From: Bolinopsis microptera
Lineage: Eukaryota; Ctenophora; Tentaculata; Lobata; Bolinopsidae
DNA: 64,000 bases
Assembly (NCBI RefSeq): GCF_026151205.1
Contig: NC_087076.1
Coordinates: 9,834,902-9,898,901 of the forward strand
Direction of reading: 5' to 3'
A program made the position numbers and the translations under genes. Positions within the stretch are counted from its first letter, which is position 1; each line of letters starts with the position of its first letter. The notes beneath the pieces are model-generated. The model worked only from the letters and a program-made list of their open reading frames with translations, did not search any database and was not told the DNA's origin. Shown here piece after piece: positions 23,512-35,278 of this stretch.

Positions 23512-23779
23512 CGGAATACAACGCAGAGAACTCATCAGTACGGAAGTACTTTCAGATGACACTCTTGTCATTAAAACTTTAAAATGTCGCACTTTAGTTC
23601 GTGTCGCACTACAGTCCAAGTAGCGCACTGTAGTGCGACAGTGTCGGCCTTGAAAATTCTCTGTCGCACTAGGGTACGTGTCGCACTACGATCCAGGTAG
23701 CGTACTCTAGTGCGACAGTGTCGATCTTGGAGGTTCCGCACTAGAGTACGTGTCGCACTAGAAGTAGAGTACGTGAACC

Positions 23780-24057
23780 CATCTGCTCGCGAGCTGTATA
23801 ATCAGCCCTAACGCGGGCACAAAAATAAAGTGAAACTCTTATCCAGTCCCCGGGCTATATCATTATCGCTACTGGTCAAGTTTCATGCGGGCTATATCAG
23901 CGGGCTGAGAAATATCACGCCCTTAAACTAGCGGGCCCGCTGGAGCAAATATAGTCCGCTGGATATATATTTTATGGTTCACGTACTGTAGTGGATAAGA
24001 GTTTCACTTTATTTTTGTGCCCGCGGTAGGGCTGATTATACAGCTCGCGAGCAGATG
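23780..24057. mobile_element. 278-bp foldback MITE
   Basis: Terminal inverted repeats of about 66 bases with very few mismatches: the left end begins CATCTGCTCGCGAGCTGTAT and the right end terminates ATACAGCTCGCGAGCAGATG, both including CACAAAAATAAAGTGAAACT or its complement. The centre has GGGCTATATCA-type words. No coding capacity. Confidence 0.92.
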
Positions 24058-24169
24058 ACATGAAACCTGAACAGTATTGTTGATCCACACTACACTTTAA
24101 TAATTCCCACGGCAATATAGTATTAGTAGTACAAAGAACGTATCAGCTCTGAGCTCACCTCCTATCCCC

Positions 24170-24300
24170 TATGGATATATCACGCAGCTGGCGCATGATT
24201 GGCTTTACTGGGCGGCGCTCAGCCTGTCCACTGTCATTCCGCCGAATCTTTATATGTTTATGAATTATATTACATATTATGTTTATGAACATAATAGCCG
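24170..24300. repeat. Family D dispersed repeat
   Basis: GGGCGGCGCTCAGCCTGTCC followed by TGTCATTCCGCCGAATCTTT is the reverse-complement relative of 8545-8600. A related GATTAGGCGGAATTTGTCAT lies at 16288-16307. Confidence 0.6.
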
Positions 24301-24451
24301 GGGGTCCCCAGGTAAGATTGGCTCATATTGAACACGTGACATACTGTTACTATGGTTACAAAATTCGTGGCGACTTAAAGTCTGAGTCTCTAATCTCTAT
24401 TAGTATTGATAAATGTTCACCATTTCTATAATTGCTCACTATAAAGTAATA

Positions 24452-24589
24452 GTATGAAATCTGGCCTCAAAGGACTTACTCTTGGTAAAATTCATCGTAA
24501 AAAAGGGCCAAAAAGCTTGATAAGACGAATCTTTAAAAAACTGATACTTTTTGAGTTATAGGCAAGTCCTTTGAGGCCAGATTTCATAC
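24452..24589. repeat. 138-bp inverted repeat
   Basis: Two perfect 26-base arms (outer end GTATGAAATCTGGCCTCAAA) enclose about 86 AT-rich bases. A small MITE or a stem-loop. Confidence 0.9.
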
Positions 24590-25789
24590 CTTAAAGCTCG
24601 AAATCGAGATATCCTATCCCAAAAAGTTGGATAATGGATATGATCATCAGCTACACTCACAAGAATTTTTGAAGCGATATCTTATGGCCTGGGTGATTGG
24701 TAAAATATACAACTTTGATAGTATGTAGTAGGCAACAATTTCAATTTTGCTTGTCTCGACCTTGTTTGGTCTGTAACTTCTTCATCTATTGTTTAATTAT
24801 AAAATCCTTTAGAGGGCTTCTTGTACGGATTGTAAATAATGTTCAGTAAAAAAATCAGCCAAAAAACTTTTAAAATGACTGAAATATCGGTATTACAGTG
24901 ACAGACTTCTCAAAATTGAAAAAACTTTCCAAAAATTATTTTTTTCTCGAAAGCGTACTCTCAAAAAATTTTTTCAATGTATAAAATCTTATTGTTTTAT
25001 CTATAACATACTTTCATAATATGAAGTCATTTATGATATTGGTGGGATGGAGCAGATAGTCACCAGAACAGCCTCTAAATAAGTCGAAAAAGGGGAACGC
25101 CCTTTACATGTTACATGTACTACAGTGACAAATGCAGCAGACACAACACAGTTATACTATTGGACACGATATAGTTTCATCATCTGAAAAGCTTGCGCCA
25201 GTCAAGTGTGATCATTACACAATAGCTATGTGAAGTGGCAGGACAGGCCTAGAGAGACCGAGATCTGGCTTATGATATGTGTGGACGGTCCATAAAATTA
25301 TATTGACCTTAATATTATGTCACAATTTGTTGGGTTTGAATCGGTCTTGAATTGCTTCGGAGTTTCTTCAAATCGAATTTGTATTATTTGAAAGTGTTTA
25401 CGCGCGCATATTTTAGGTCGTTTGTATAGAGAAATATGAAACGCGCAAGCGCCAAGGTTTGTTTGAAAGCGGGAATTTACAATCCTAACGGTTCTTAACC
25501 ATGGACTAAACAGTACGGTAGGAAAACATTAGTAATTGGAAAGTTAATGTTATCTAACAATACAAATATATTTATTAAAATACAATGTCAAGCTATTGAT
25601 AAGTATTTTAAATTTGGATAAAAATGTACAAGGAAATGCCTTCATATTCTGAAATTAAATTCGGCAGATTCATACATCAAATATGTACAATTTTCTAGGG
25701 CACGTAAAATCGTATTAAATGCAGCATGAGCACTCGGTTAAAAATTCTTTGTAAGATTGAGGTGTAACTTACAGCCAACTAAAAACCAT
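24590..25789. other. Non-genic, 3' flank of the kinesin gene
   Basis: No exon recognised. AT-rich, with runs such as AAAAAACTTTT; the last 200 bases are likely kinesin 3' UTR. Confidence 0.5.
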
Positions 25790-28700
25790 TCACTTCTTTA
25801 CAGTGTTCGGCACACACTTACGAGACACTACTTTCGGTTTAACCAACTGGCTGGCCGCACCAGTCTTACCCGCCGAGGGGTTGGGAGGTTTACCTTCCTG
25901 TTTTAATCTAGGAGCAGATCTAGCTCTCGGTGTCATTTTCCTGGGGGCGGTACTGGTTGGTCTGGGTAACCTGCCTGTGGGACCGGGGGACACAGCACGA
26001 GCATTGATAGTAACTGGTTTAGGGAAGGGTGAAACCAGTGCATTCCTCTTGATCACGTGGGACGGTGCTGGTATCATGGACATCTTACGCTTTAAAGCTG
26101 CTTTAGCGGGAACAACAGAGGATAGAACTTTAGGCTCGTCCAGAGTGAAAGTGCTGTTTAAATCCCCTTCCTCTGTTGAACTATTAGTTTTAACAGAATC
26201 ATCTGATTTATCAGCAGAACATTTCTGACTTCTGTCCTTGAGTTTCAGTATGGGCTTTTGTCCTTTCTTTGTGATTGTGTTGAACCTATCGATAAGGTTA
26301 AGTTTGGCTTGATCCTCTAGGTCAGTAAACCTGGCGTTAAAGCAAGCCTGCAGTTTAGAAGGAGCCGGTGTAGCGAACGCCTCGCCTCGAACATGAGCTG
26401 CCTGTAACTTGTTGAGCTGGGGAGTTGAACCCACCAGGGTCTTTCCCGGGGTGAAGGACAAGGTGGGGGATTGGGGCTGAACAAGTTTTGGAGAGGGGAA
26501 TAGGTTGGAGGTGGGATGATCTGATGCCGTTTTATCGTCCGCCCAAACTACTCCGTTTCGTTTCTTTTGGCTCTCTATCAATTTCATGCACAATCCTGTG
26601 GAATATAACAGTTTCATTTAAAAAGGTTTTCAGCAAAAAGATAACGATAAAAATACATTTCTTAACAATTTAATAACACTACTATCAGTATTTGATGTTA
26701 ATTTCGATTGAAGACGTGATGGTTTGAATCCCAAAACAATGTAAACCACGCATCCAAACTTACAAGATCATATCAAACATTCCATTTTAAAAACACCAAA
26801 AAACATCCTTACCTCCGAGTTGTGCTTTGAGACAGTCTGGAACGTTCTCATCAGAGGCCACAATACTGAATATCTCCTCTGTGATGTTATTCATGTGTTG
26901 GAGCTGTCTCTCTGATCCTATAACTGCCTCTTGTAGAGCTGACACGCTGTGCTCAGCAAAGTAGGACTGCACCTGACATTGTACAAGGCTACAAACTAGT
27001 GGTGGTGGTGGATCAACAATAAGATTCTCCAGGTGATGTCTTAAAATCTAGGGTTTGTTTCAAAATGTGCACCAATAAGTAAAGTGCAGCTGCACTTGGG
27101 CATGTAAGTAACTTAGTAAATCCGGGTTTTATCATACCTTAACGAGATGGAATTCCCAAAGCTGGACGAGGATTTCTGGACCGAGTGGTTTAGGGATGCT
27201 AGCAGAGTTATTTTGGATGTACTCATGAATCTCCCTTTGGACCTTGTTGGCGCGCTCCATGTTCGTCACCAAGAACGACTTTTTAGTGCTGATCTTCTGA
27301 TTGGTAGAAACTTGGCTCTCCGATAACAAGCTCAACTCATCCTGTGGTTAAATTAATAGTTTTTACTTCACCTGGCATGTTTTAAGATGTTTTTTCCAGA
27401 GTTATTCCTGATTATATCAACAAACGGTGTAACAGAGTCGATATATTTTAATGTTGCCATGGGGTGGCAAGTCCCAATACATCGTGGTCCGATAGTTTCA
27501 TTACGTCTTAATATTAACAGAGTTAAATCACTTGAGTCTTGAATCACCATATTATTATAATATCCTAAAACTCATAATCACAGTTCAACAACCACAACCA
27601 ACCTGAACTAGGGAGAGTAAGTGAGGCTCGGAATGACAGGAGCTGATAACCCGGATGTACAGTTCGTTCTGTTTAATCTGGGTGGCCAGGTTGTGCTCCT
27701 CCGCTTCCAGGACAGTCAGCTCCCTCTTTAGTTGAGCCCTCTCTTGGAAAACCTGGGCAATTAATTAGTGTTAATTAGTGTTAATTAAGAACAAATAATA
27801 TCATGCCTCATGGCCTTAATATTTAAAGGAACTCACGGTTTTTTGTGGGGCAGTGACCGAGAGTGGCATTTTTCCCACGGTTTGTCGAATAATGTCATAT
27901 ATTGTCATTCCCTGTCATAAATTGTCATTCCCTGTCATTTCCTGTCAAAAATTGTCATTCCCTATCAAATCTAGTCGTATATTGTCAATTCCCTGTCAAA
28001 AATTGTCATTCCCTGTCAAATCTTGTCGTTTATTGTCAATTCCCTGTAAAAAATTGTCATTCCCTGTCAAATCTTGTCGTATATTGTCAATTCCCTGTCA
28101 AATCTTGTCGTATATTGGCACATATTGTCACATATTGTCGTAAACTTGTCATGACATTGGGCACTCTTGGTCACTGCCCTTTGTGGCCTGGAATTTTTCC
28201 GACTTTAATAATTTAAAATTAAATTGGTTGTAAAACATACACTAAAAAGAAATCCCCCTTTCCTTCATAGCTATACAATATAATTCTATACTGGGTATAT
28301 TTTACCTCACGACACTTCATATCAAAGTCCTTATGAGCAAGGTCAAATTCCTCTAGCATCTTCAACTTCTCGGCTGTTTCATTCTTCTCCAGGAGTTTCG
28401 CTTTCAGGGTAGAAATCTGGGAATTGATTTGCGTCATAATATTATATAATAATATTGTCAGTAATGCGGTTAGATAATTTGATTTTTCGGAGATAAAATG
28501 TTTATCTCCGTTTTATCTAACGCATATTACTAAAAAAATATTATTACAACCGGCAACTGGTCTCGTGGCGATGATAAGAAATTAAAATAGGAGCAAAAAA
28601 ACAGACCATAAATGATAAAATCACGGGAAGTAAATGATTCCCCGAGATTTAGCTGAAGAAGCGAATGTGTGGTTACTGGTTAATGGTGGTGCTAGTGGGC

Positions 28701-31700
28701 GGGATTCGGGAATGGGAAGGGACAAAGAGGGGCTGTATCGGTCAGGTTAACTGGCAACTGGTAACTTATACTGGCAACTAGTGAACTGGTAACAGGTAAC
28801 TTATACTGGCAACTAGTGAACTGGTAATAGGTTACTTACACTGGCAACTAGAGAACTGGTAACTTACACTGGCAACCAGAGAACTGGTAACAGGTAACTC
28901 GTAATTGGTTACTCACCTCATCTTTAAGATCAGCGACAAGCTTGCTATATTCGCCAAAGTGAGTCTCCACCTGGACTTCATTCTTCACGAGTTCAACCTT
29001 AATGTTCTTAGCTGGAAATAAGGATCAATTAAACAATCACTAATCACTTAAATAATCACTTAACGTATCGTTAACTTAATTACTTAATTACGAGACAACA
29101 AGGGATATGATCAGTGTTCATAGGGAGTGTTTATCTCATGATGTGTACAGTGTTACAGTGTTACAGTGTATCTCATGTTTTGATTATAACTAATTAAACG
29201 AGTTTATTTTCTGTAGTCGACTAAGCGAGAACCAATATTAGAACAAATATTAGGATTAAATGAAAACGGAATATTTTATTATAAGCATGTTCAGTACCTC
29301 TGTTGGCGTATTTGAGGGTGTTGTAGGTATCCTCGTAGCTCTTGTTACTCGGACTTAGGTTGGCTATCATGATAGTCTGACACGAGCCTCCCAGAGAGTC
29401 TTTTAACAACCTGGCCCAACAGTTTGTGAGTGTTGTTTTAAGGCGACATTTTTCAGTTTAATATTGCCCACAACAAGCTCATTTTCGATTCCGATTTGAA
29501 CCAAATTCATAGCATATGCATAGTTTGTTAACCTAGAACGATAATTTTAACAAAATTTCGTATTAAATATAATCAGCACTTTTCAAACATAAGGAACAAA
29601 AACTAACTATTCAATTTGTTTTTCTGTACAAGACCCTAAACTCATAGACATAATAACAATCAGTTGTCTTACCTTGTAAGCTTAGACCCTAAACTAATAG
29701 ACATAATAACAATCAGTTGTCTTACCTTGTAAGCTTACTGTCCCTATAAGGGATGAATATCTTGGGATTCTTCTTTCTCTCAGCTAGGGCGTTAATCACG
29801 TTGCCCAGCGCTAACAGGGACCTGTTAATGTTAGCACCCTCCCTCTGCTGCTTGTTAGTCGTGGTCACGTTCCCCCTCTCCGACCCGGCCAGGTCTATCA
29901 GACTAAACTTTGAGTGTTTCCAGGTAGCTGTAGTCCCCGATACCTTGTGTCGGCCCCGTATGTATATCTGGAATATAGCGTGGGAACGTGAGGACTCAGC
30001 ATTAGCAGCGGTGCAGCTCTGGGTACGCTCAGTGTTGCCACGCAGCAACATGTCCAGCAGGTCGTCTGCGTTCTTGGGCCGGTGCATGCTGACGCCCCGC
30101 AGGGTGATCTTACCGTCGGAGCCCTCGTTCATAACTAGTTTCCTGCCTGAAACACGGGAAATGTCAGATGAGAGTGGCAACGTTATGTCATGTTCGAAAC
30201 ATGAATTAAAAATTTTGATTACTCTTATAAATTGAGCACTTTATATTGCAGTCGAGGGACAAATTGACAAACTTATTAACCGTCTTTAGGTCCTTGGATT
30301 TTTGAATAGCTTTTACTAGAGTGAAGTGGGTTGACAGTTGCGGGGCGAAAAATAGTTTTTGTGATGAACACTTTATACTTGGCTGTCAAATTTGATTATA
30401 ATAAAACATTTTTTCGGAAAATGTTGCTGACTCTCTGTTGCAGATGGCAATCAATAAGAATGAGTTCCAAACAGGGGTAGAAGGTCTCAAGAGTGAAGTG
30501 TCAAAGCAATGTGGAAAGTTTGGAGATTGAGTTTAAGACGACAATAGACGACTTGACGGTGAAAGTTGAGTATTGAGTATTGAGGGGTCCTATTGCGCCC
30601 TACGAAGTGGGAAGATTGCCCAGAGGGATTCACAAGATATCAGGGATGGACCACGGCTATTTAAACATTCCAGAATGCAGGAGGGTACAAACAAGCGGTG
30701 ACATTTAGGGACAGCAAAATAATCGCTGTTCATACGATACTACCGGCTGGAACACTGATATCATACATACATATTAACGTCGTGTTGTAAGTAGAACTCA
30801 AAGCCAGAGCAGAGTTCATATATCATTAAGTCTGTTCATTCCTTTTTTTTAATGGTATTTGGTAACGGAAAATATTTTAAGGACAATGAGACACGCCAAA
30901 ACTGACCGTATTTAAATTTTTAGATTTGAATATGATTATAAATCAAGAGGCTTGCATGTAATGAACATATTGAAATGGGTGCAGAGTTGAGTCTGTACGG
31001 AACCTAATAGTTTCACTTCCTTGTTTAACTTGCCGTACAGCAAGGACATCGACTACTTTAGCCCGGCGAGGCACATAACTCACTCTACAACTCCATGTCA
31101 AATGTTTAATATATACTAGCCAAGTTCACAAGATATATTCTTGTGTTTGAGAAGAGCTCGTTAGAACTGCTTCCTTTCCCTTATGTTATAAATATAACAT
31201 AATATTGAGATTCAAATCTAAAATATTGTATGTACCATTGCATGTAGTATGTATTCTAAATTGCATTTGATCTAAATTGCTTTGAAACTATAAATTATGA
31301 CGAATTAAGCCGAACAAATCCTGAAAACCAATGTTATTGTAATATAGTATACTGATTCTGTATCACTGATTCTGTATCTCTGATCTCACTCTACAACTCT
31401 TGTTCTTCGTTTCAAAAAATATTGTTACCGACCCCAGATTAAATGCTGCCCCTGGTCGAAATTAGCTTGGGTGACAAAGTTAGATAACACACGCCGTCGT
31501 GACAACCTGGGGCGTGGCAGGATAAATATACCAAATGTGATAGCGAGCTCGAGGAAGGTGGAGGATACTGACTGTCGAACTAAATTAGGTATGTTCGTAC
31601 GTAGATGAGATAAAATCACCCCGATTATCTTATCTACAAATTTCTCAACTTTCTTGGCTTCGCGACTTGATTTAATATTTAAGAGGTGCACCACACAAAC

Positions 31701-34629
31701 AAATTCATTTACAGCACATCCCACATTTGTTTTGTCTCTTAAGATTTTGAGCCATGGTTTTCAGTTATGGAGCGTTCTGTTGTGTCGCACTTTTGTTATG
31801 CGGAGGACTTCAAGCAAAAGGAACACCTCTGGTCCTGATGAATCGGTAAATTTGTTATGTTTTCTTGCTTTTACTAAGCTATTTTAATATTCCTACTTCA
31901 TAATTATAATTAGAAATCCTAATTAGTGGCGCAGCATGTATCATATTGTATAATGGCATTATAGGCATTTGAAGCGTATCGTTTTAAATTACAATACAGT
32001 AGTAAAATACTGACCGGTAAATATCAGTATTTTTCTTATCATGTAAGAGACAAAATCAAGCTTTTTCAGGGACATGCTCTGCCAGTAGACGATTTGAGGG
32101 ACCTTCTGCTTGCATCAATGCAAAACACAATCTCCTTGACAGAACTGGCAACCCAACAAGCTACCAAAGTCAGTGCCATTACAACTTCACTTATTGAAGC
32201 TAGAAATGGAATCGATCAGCTCAAAAGCAAGATCGACAAGCTAGAGGAGGAACAAAACAAGAACTTGAGTGGAACTACATCGGAAATTGAGGGACTAAAG
32301 AGCAATCTTTCTGCTAAGATCGATGCTTTAGAAGAGGGACAGATCGAACAAAACGAGAACTTGAGTGGAACTACATCGAAATTGAGGGACTAAAGAGCGA
32401 TCTTTCTGCTAAGATTGACAAGCTAGAAGAGGGACAGATCGAACAAAACGAGAACTTAAGTGGAACTACATCGGAAATTGAGGAATTAAAGAGCAATATT
32501 TCTGCTAAGATCGACGCTTTAGAAGAGGGACAGATCGAACAAAACGAGAACTTGAGTGGAACTACATCGGAAATTGAGGGACTAAAGAGCGATCTTTCTG
32601 CTAAGATCGATGCTTTGAAAGAGGGACAGAGCGAACTGACAGCTCAAATTGGAGATGTATCTTGGCCAAAAGGATCCTATTGCATTTTGGCAAGCGGTTC
32701 CTGTCCTGCAGGCTTTACAAGGTACTCCGGCCACATCAGAGCATTTAATACCTACGACCATACTCCTACTTACATTAAAGTTGCTGCTTTTGGAGACAGC
32801 TACATGAGATGTCATGGACCCTGTGGCCGACATACAAGCTGGGATGCAGAATTTGGCATTACATCATGCTGTAAATAGATATAATATTTGAAGTATTTAT
32901 AAGGACCTAACGGCTAACAGTAACAGTTAAGAAAATTTGTTCAGAACAATGGACTAAGTAAAAGTAAAATAGTGCGACTTTGTCAATTTGTTATTTTATT
33001 TTATTCTGTGATACCTAATAAAAGTCTCATTTTCTGTCTTATAATACCTGATGAATATTGTACCATATCGACACATCGTTGAACTTTAGAAACCAATCAA
33101 TTAATTGGTTATTCGCTGTCAAAATATTATATGGTTCACCTCCCAACCAGTGCAAGTGCAGTATCTAGATCTCTAATATGGTTGGTTAACCTCCCTACCA
33201 GTATATATCAATATCTATAATGTCTCACCAGGGCTGAGCAAATCCTTCATGTTCTCATTGTAAATCTCAACGTAACTGACGTCCACATCGTACTTGTAGT
33301 CGTCACTCAGAGCCTCTATCTTTGTGTACAACATCATAACCTGTGTTAGAATGTAGGTTACAGGTGGAGGTGATCGGTGGAGGTGATTAATGGAGGTACA
33401 GGTGATTGGTTGTGAAACTCAGTAATATCTTCCACTTATCCTCCTACTTTCTGGGACAACTTAGTGAAGCAGGGTTCCACAGTGGCGTGAAATCATTAAG
33501 CTATCTATGGCTTATCGTTACAAGTCTTACAACTTACAACACAATTACATCAAATTATAATTGGATAAAACTAAATTGTATCCTCTAAATTTACACTTAC
33601 AGTTTTGTAGATCACCCCTGGGTTCTCTTTGTTGCCGAGCATTGTAAATGTTTTGCCCGCTCCTGTGGCACCGTACGCAAACACACAACAGTTGAACCTG
33701 GGGAGAGAAAATTTGTTGTCTTGTATTGTAATTTTATCCCATGTTCAGAAATTCAGGCTGTAAAAACCAACAGTACGCTATAAGTAACTTTATGGGACTT
33801 GATTGAAGGAGAATAAATTCAGTTTCAAAGCATCCTTCAAAATAAAACATTGTAAAAAGATCACTGTAATTTCTGTCAATATATCGTGTCGTGTCCTTTT
33901 AAACGACAATAATTGAATTATTAAAAAGAAAGTTTGAAACAAGTGAACTACAACAGAGTATCATTTGTCATGTTGATTGTTGTGAAACAAATAATGAACG
34001 AATGAATTTTAATAATAAACAATAAAGTAAAAGGCACGGAATTCCTGCATGAACAAATCAGTGATCAAACTATCCGTACCCATTCAAGACATCATCTAAG
34101 ATGGTAGCGGTGGTACAGCGGTACACATCGAGCTGAGACGACTCTGGACCAAACACGTTATCGAACGAAAACTTGAGATCTTTGTTTCTTTGCGATGTGA
34201 AAATCTTCTTTAATCCAGTGTTCTGGTCGTCAGGTGGATCAAACACAACAACTTTATCACCGATAGCTTTCACTATCTCTCTGAACTTAGAGCCTGAAAT
34301 AGGTTGGGTTACTTGTGATTTATAGGTTTAGAGGGTTTGCTTGTTAAAAATAAAGTATGCGCTACTACACACAGCACACTACACACGTCCGATTATACGG
34401 AATTGTGTATTATTATCATATATTATATAAAACATATTATAACACAAATCAGTTCTGGTATTAATTGTGATTCGTGATGTTAATATTAGTAATTTAAAGT
34501 AGCCACGATTTGGCTGAAATGAATATACTTTCATAAGGCATTCAACATGTTTTTTAAATCTAACTTACTTCGTTCGTTCCCTTGCTCGGGTCTTATTCGA
34601 ATGCAAATCTTGATGTTTGATGGGGCCAT
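25790..34629 (-). CDS. KIF18A: Kinesin-8 motor protein (KIF18-like), 12 coding exons
   Basis: Microtubule plus-end motor and depolymerase family acting at kinetochores. Exons: 34569-34629, 34080-34293, 33601-33697, 33229-33340, 29726-30146, 29298-29410, 28917-29011, 28306-28416, 27603-27752, 27138-27341, 26813-26972, 25790-26595. Every junction is GT-AG and in phase, giving about 847 residues; KIF18A is near 900. The motor holds P-loop GATGAGKT (101-108), SSRSH (213-217), DLAGSE (246-251), [12 protein letters not shown] and [16 protein letters not shown], followed by [13 protein letters not shown] at the neck. Coiled coil spans about 370-560; the tail is Pro/Lys/Ser-rich and basic, as in microtubule-binding tails. 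GATGAGKT and the neck favour KIF18A/B over KIF19. Intron 4 (30147-33228) hosts other genes. Confidence 0.93.
27848..28179. mobile_element. 332-bp element with a TGTCA-array interior, in kinesin intron 8
   Basis: The ends match as inverted repeats (left GGGCAGTGACCGAGAGTGGC; right complement GGGCAGTGACCAAGAGTGCC). Between them is a 13- to 27-base tandem built from TTGTCATTCCCTGTCAAAAA and TTGTCGTATATTGTCAATTC units, so TGTCA or TGTCG occurs every ten bases or so. Frames open across it are repeat artefacts. Confidence 0.8.
28738..28912. repeat. Short tandem, ACTGGCAACTAGTGAACTGG type
   Basis: Four to five imperfect copies of a unit of about 40 bases (ACTGGCAACTAGTGAACTGG followed by TAACAGGTAACTTAT), directly downstream of kinesin exon 7 in the intron; the unit itself contains GTAAC words that resemble donors. 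Confidence 0.8.
29631..29737 (-). repeat. 53-bp tandem duplication across the kinesin exon 5 donor
   Basis: Two copies of a 53-base unit (29631-29683 and 29684-29736) differ at one or two positions. The unit includes the last 11 exon bases and the donor (ACAAG/GTAAGAC), so an intact second donor sits 53 bases into the intron, at 29673. Use of the distal donor would add 53 bases and shift the frame. Confidence 0.9.
30147..30443. other. Kinesin intron 4, proximal part
   Basis: Intronic sequence without recognised exons up to the CTCTGTTGCAG acceptor that opens the nested pseudogene. Confidence 0.5.
30444..30794 (+). pseudogene. Decayed copy of the nested coiled-coil/Cys-rich gene
   Basis: After a CTGTTGCAG acceptor the plus strand reads [20 protein letters not shown], then, after frame changes and stops, [25 protein letters not shown], a [17 protein letters not shown] and finally LTSCCK with a TAG at 30792-30794. 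The same landmarks occur in the same order in the gene at 31754-32878 ([36 protein letters not shown]). At least two frameshifts and several stops show that it is inactive. It lies about 1 kb upstream of the related copy in the same orientation, so the pair arose by tandem duplication inside the kinesin intron. Confidence 0.8.
30795..31753. other. Kinesin intron 4, between the two nested copies
   Basis: No conserved exon found. Contains the presumed promoter of the plus-strand nested gene. A minus-strand open segment at 31425-31724 has no recognisable features and is not called. Confidence 0.5.
31754..32878 (+). CDS. Nested secreted coiled-coil protein with a C-terminal Cys-rich domain (one-base frameshift)
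   Basis: Exon 1 (31754-31845) encodes [20 protein letters not shown] then A, a clear signal peptide, and ends at GTAAAT. The second exon starts near 32071 after CTTTTTCAG and reads [17 protein letters not shown], a coiled coil, then four 32-residue repeats ([32 protein letters not shown]). The C terminus is [20 protein letters not shown] to FGITSCCK with six cysteines. Repeat copy 2 lacks one G (near 32378; spacing 95 instead of 96), which shifts the frame to an early TAA. The exon 1/2 phase also does not join cleanly with the obvious signals. So it is either recently inactivated or affected by assembly deletions. Likely extracellular; function unknown. The start of WPKGSYC recalls apextrin-C-type domains, but the segment is much shorter. 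Confidence 0.65.
32879..33228. other. Kinesin intron 4, 3' flank of the nested gene
   Basis: Contains CCTAATAAAAGTCTC at about 33012, a good polyadenylation-signal candidate for the nested plus-strand gene 130 bases after its stop. Otherwise AT-rich. Confidence 0.55.
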
Positions 34630-35278
34630 TATAATTTCCCTGCAATGAAATAGCTAGTTTCAGATCGATAAATTAAGTATAATACATACAATTTTATAAT
34701 GAACCAAATTCAAAATCATTTTGTCATTTCAAGGATCATTGTAGTTTCCGTCATCACCCCAAGACGCTATGTAAACTTTCTCTAAAAAATAAGTACCTCA
34801 AAGTTCTAACAGTTACATCCTCAAAAAGGGCACAAAGTACAAACTTGGGCACAATTTCCGGGGTAGAACAAGGGTCACAAAATTTATCTCAGTGAACATA
34901 TTTAATGCTCTGTTAAACTCAATAAATCAATAGATAAGGCTACTAGATTATGTACAGCACAGATTATCATATTTGAATCAAGTGGATAAAATAGTAGTAA
35001 CACATTAATGTTACAATGAGAAAAATAAAGATTCAAATTCAAATTAAGTACTAAACAAAACATAGACAAAAAGCACAACTTCTTCAAATCACAAAATTTA
35101 ATCTCCCCAATTCAATATATAGCAATGCTATATTAGCATGTATCATTAATCATCACATTTTACTGCAATCTTATCTTAGAGAACAAAACAAGACATCGGG
35201 ATTTAAAAGAACTCAAATTTACAACTATATTTTCAGTTCAAGTTCTGAATCATGCATTTAATCGTCTGGTTTTAAATT
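34630..35278. other. Intergenic between kinesin and TRAPPC12 (same strand)
   Basis: About 650 bases separate the TRAPPC12 stop from the kinesin ATG. This must hold the TRAPPC12 3' UTR and the kinesin promoter and 5' UTR. No convincing core element identified. Confidence 0.5.

Larger units (their letters stand above)
22672..23775. mobile_element. MULE-type element with tandem TAGTGCGACACGTACT ends
   Basis: Both edges carry multiple copies of CTAGTGCGACACGTACT in opposite orientation: two to three copies at 22672-22740, another group near 22750-22800, and several at 23584-23775. It encloses a broken MULE transposase and a second open segment on the minus strand. Target duplication not resolved because another element starts at 23780. 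Part of repeat family A (23157-23214) sits inside it. Confidence 0.75.

Noticed and set aside
25803-26228. 141-codon plus-strand frame
   Set aside because: Antisense shadow of the kinesin C-terminal exon, whose sense frame joins in phase to 11 other exons.
27853-28216. Two plus-strand frames with [15 protein letters not shown] repeats
   Set aside because: They arise from the TGTCA tandem inside an intronic element and have no splice context.
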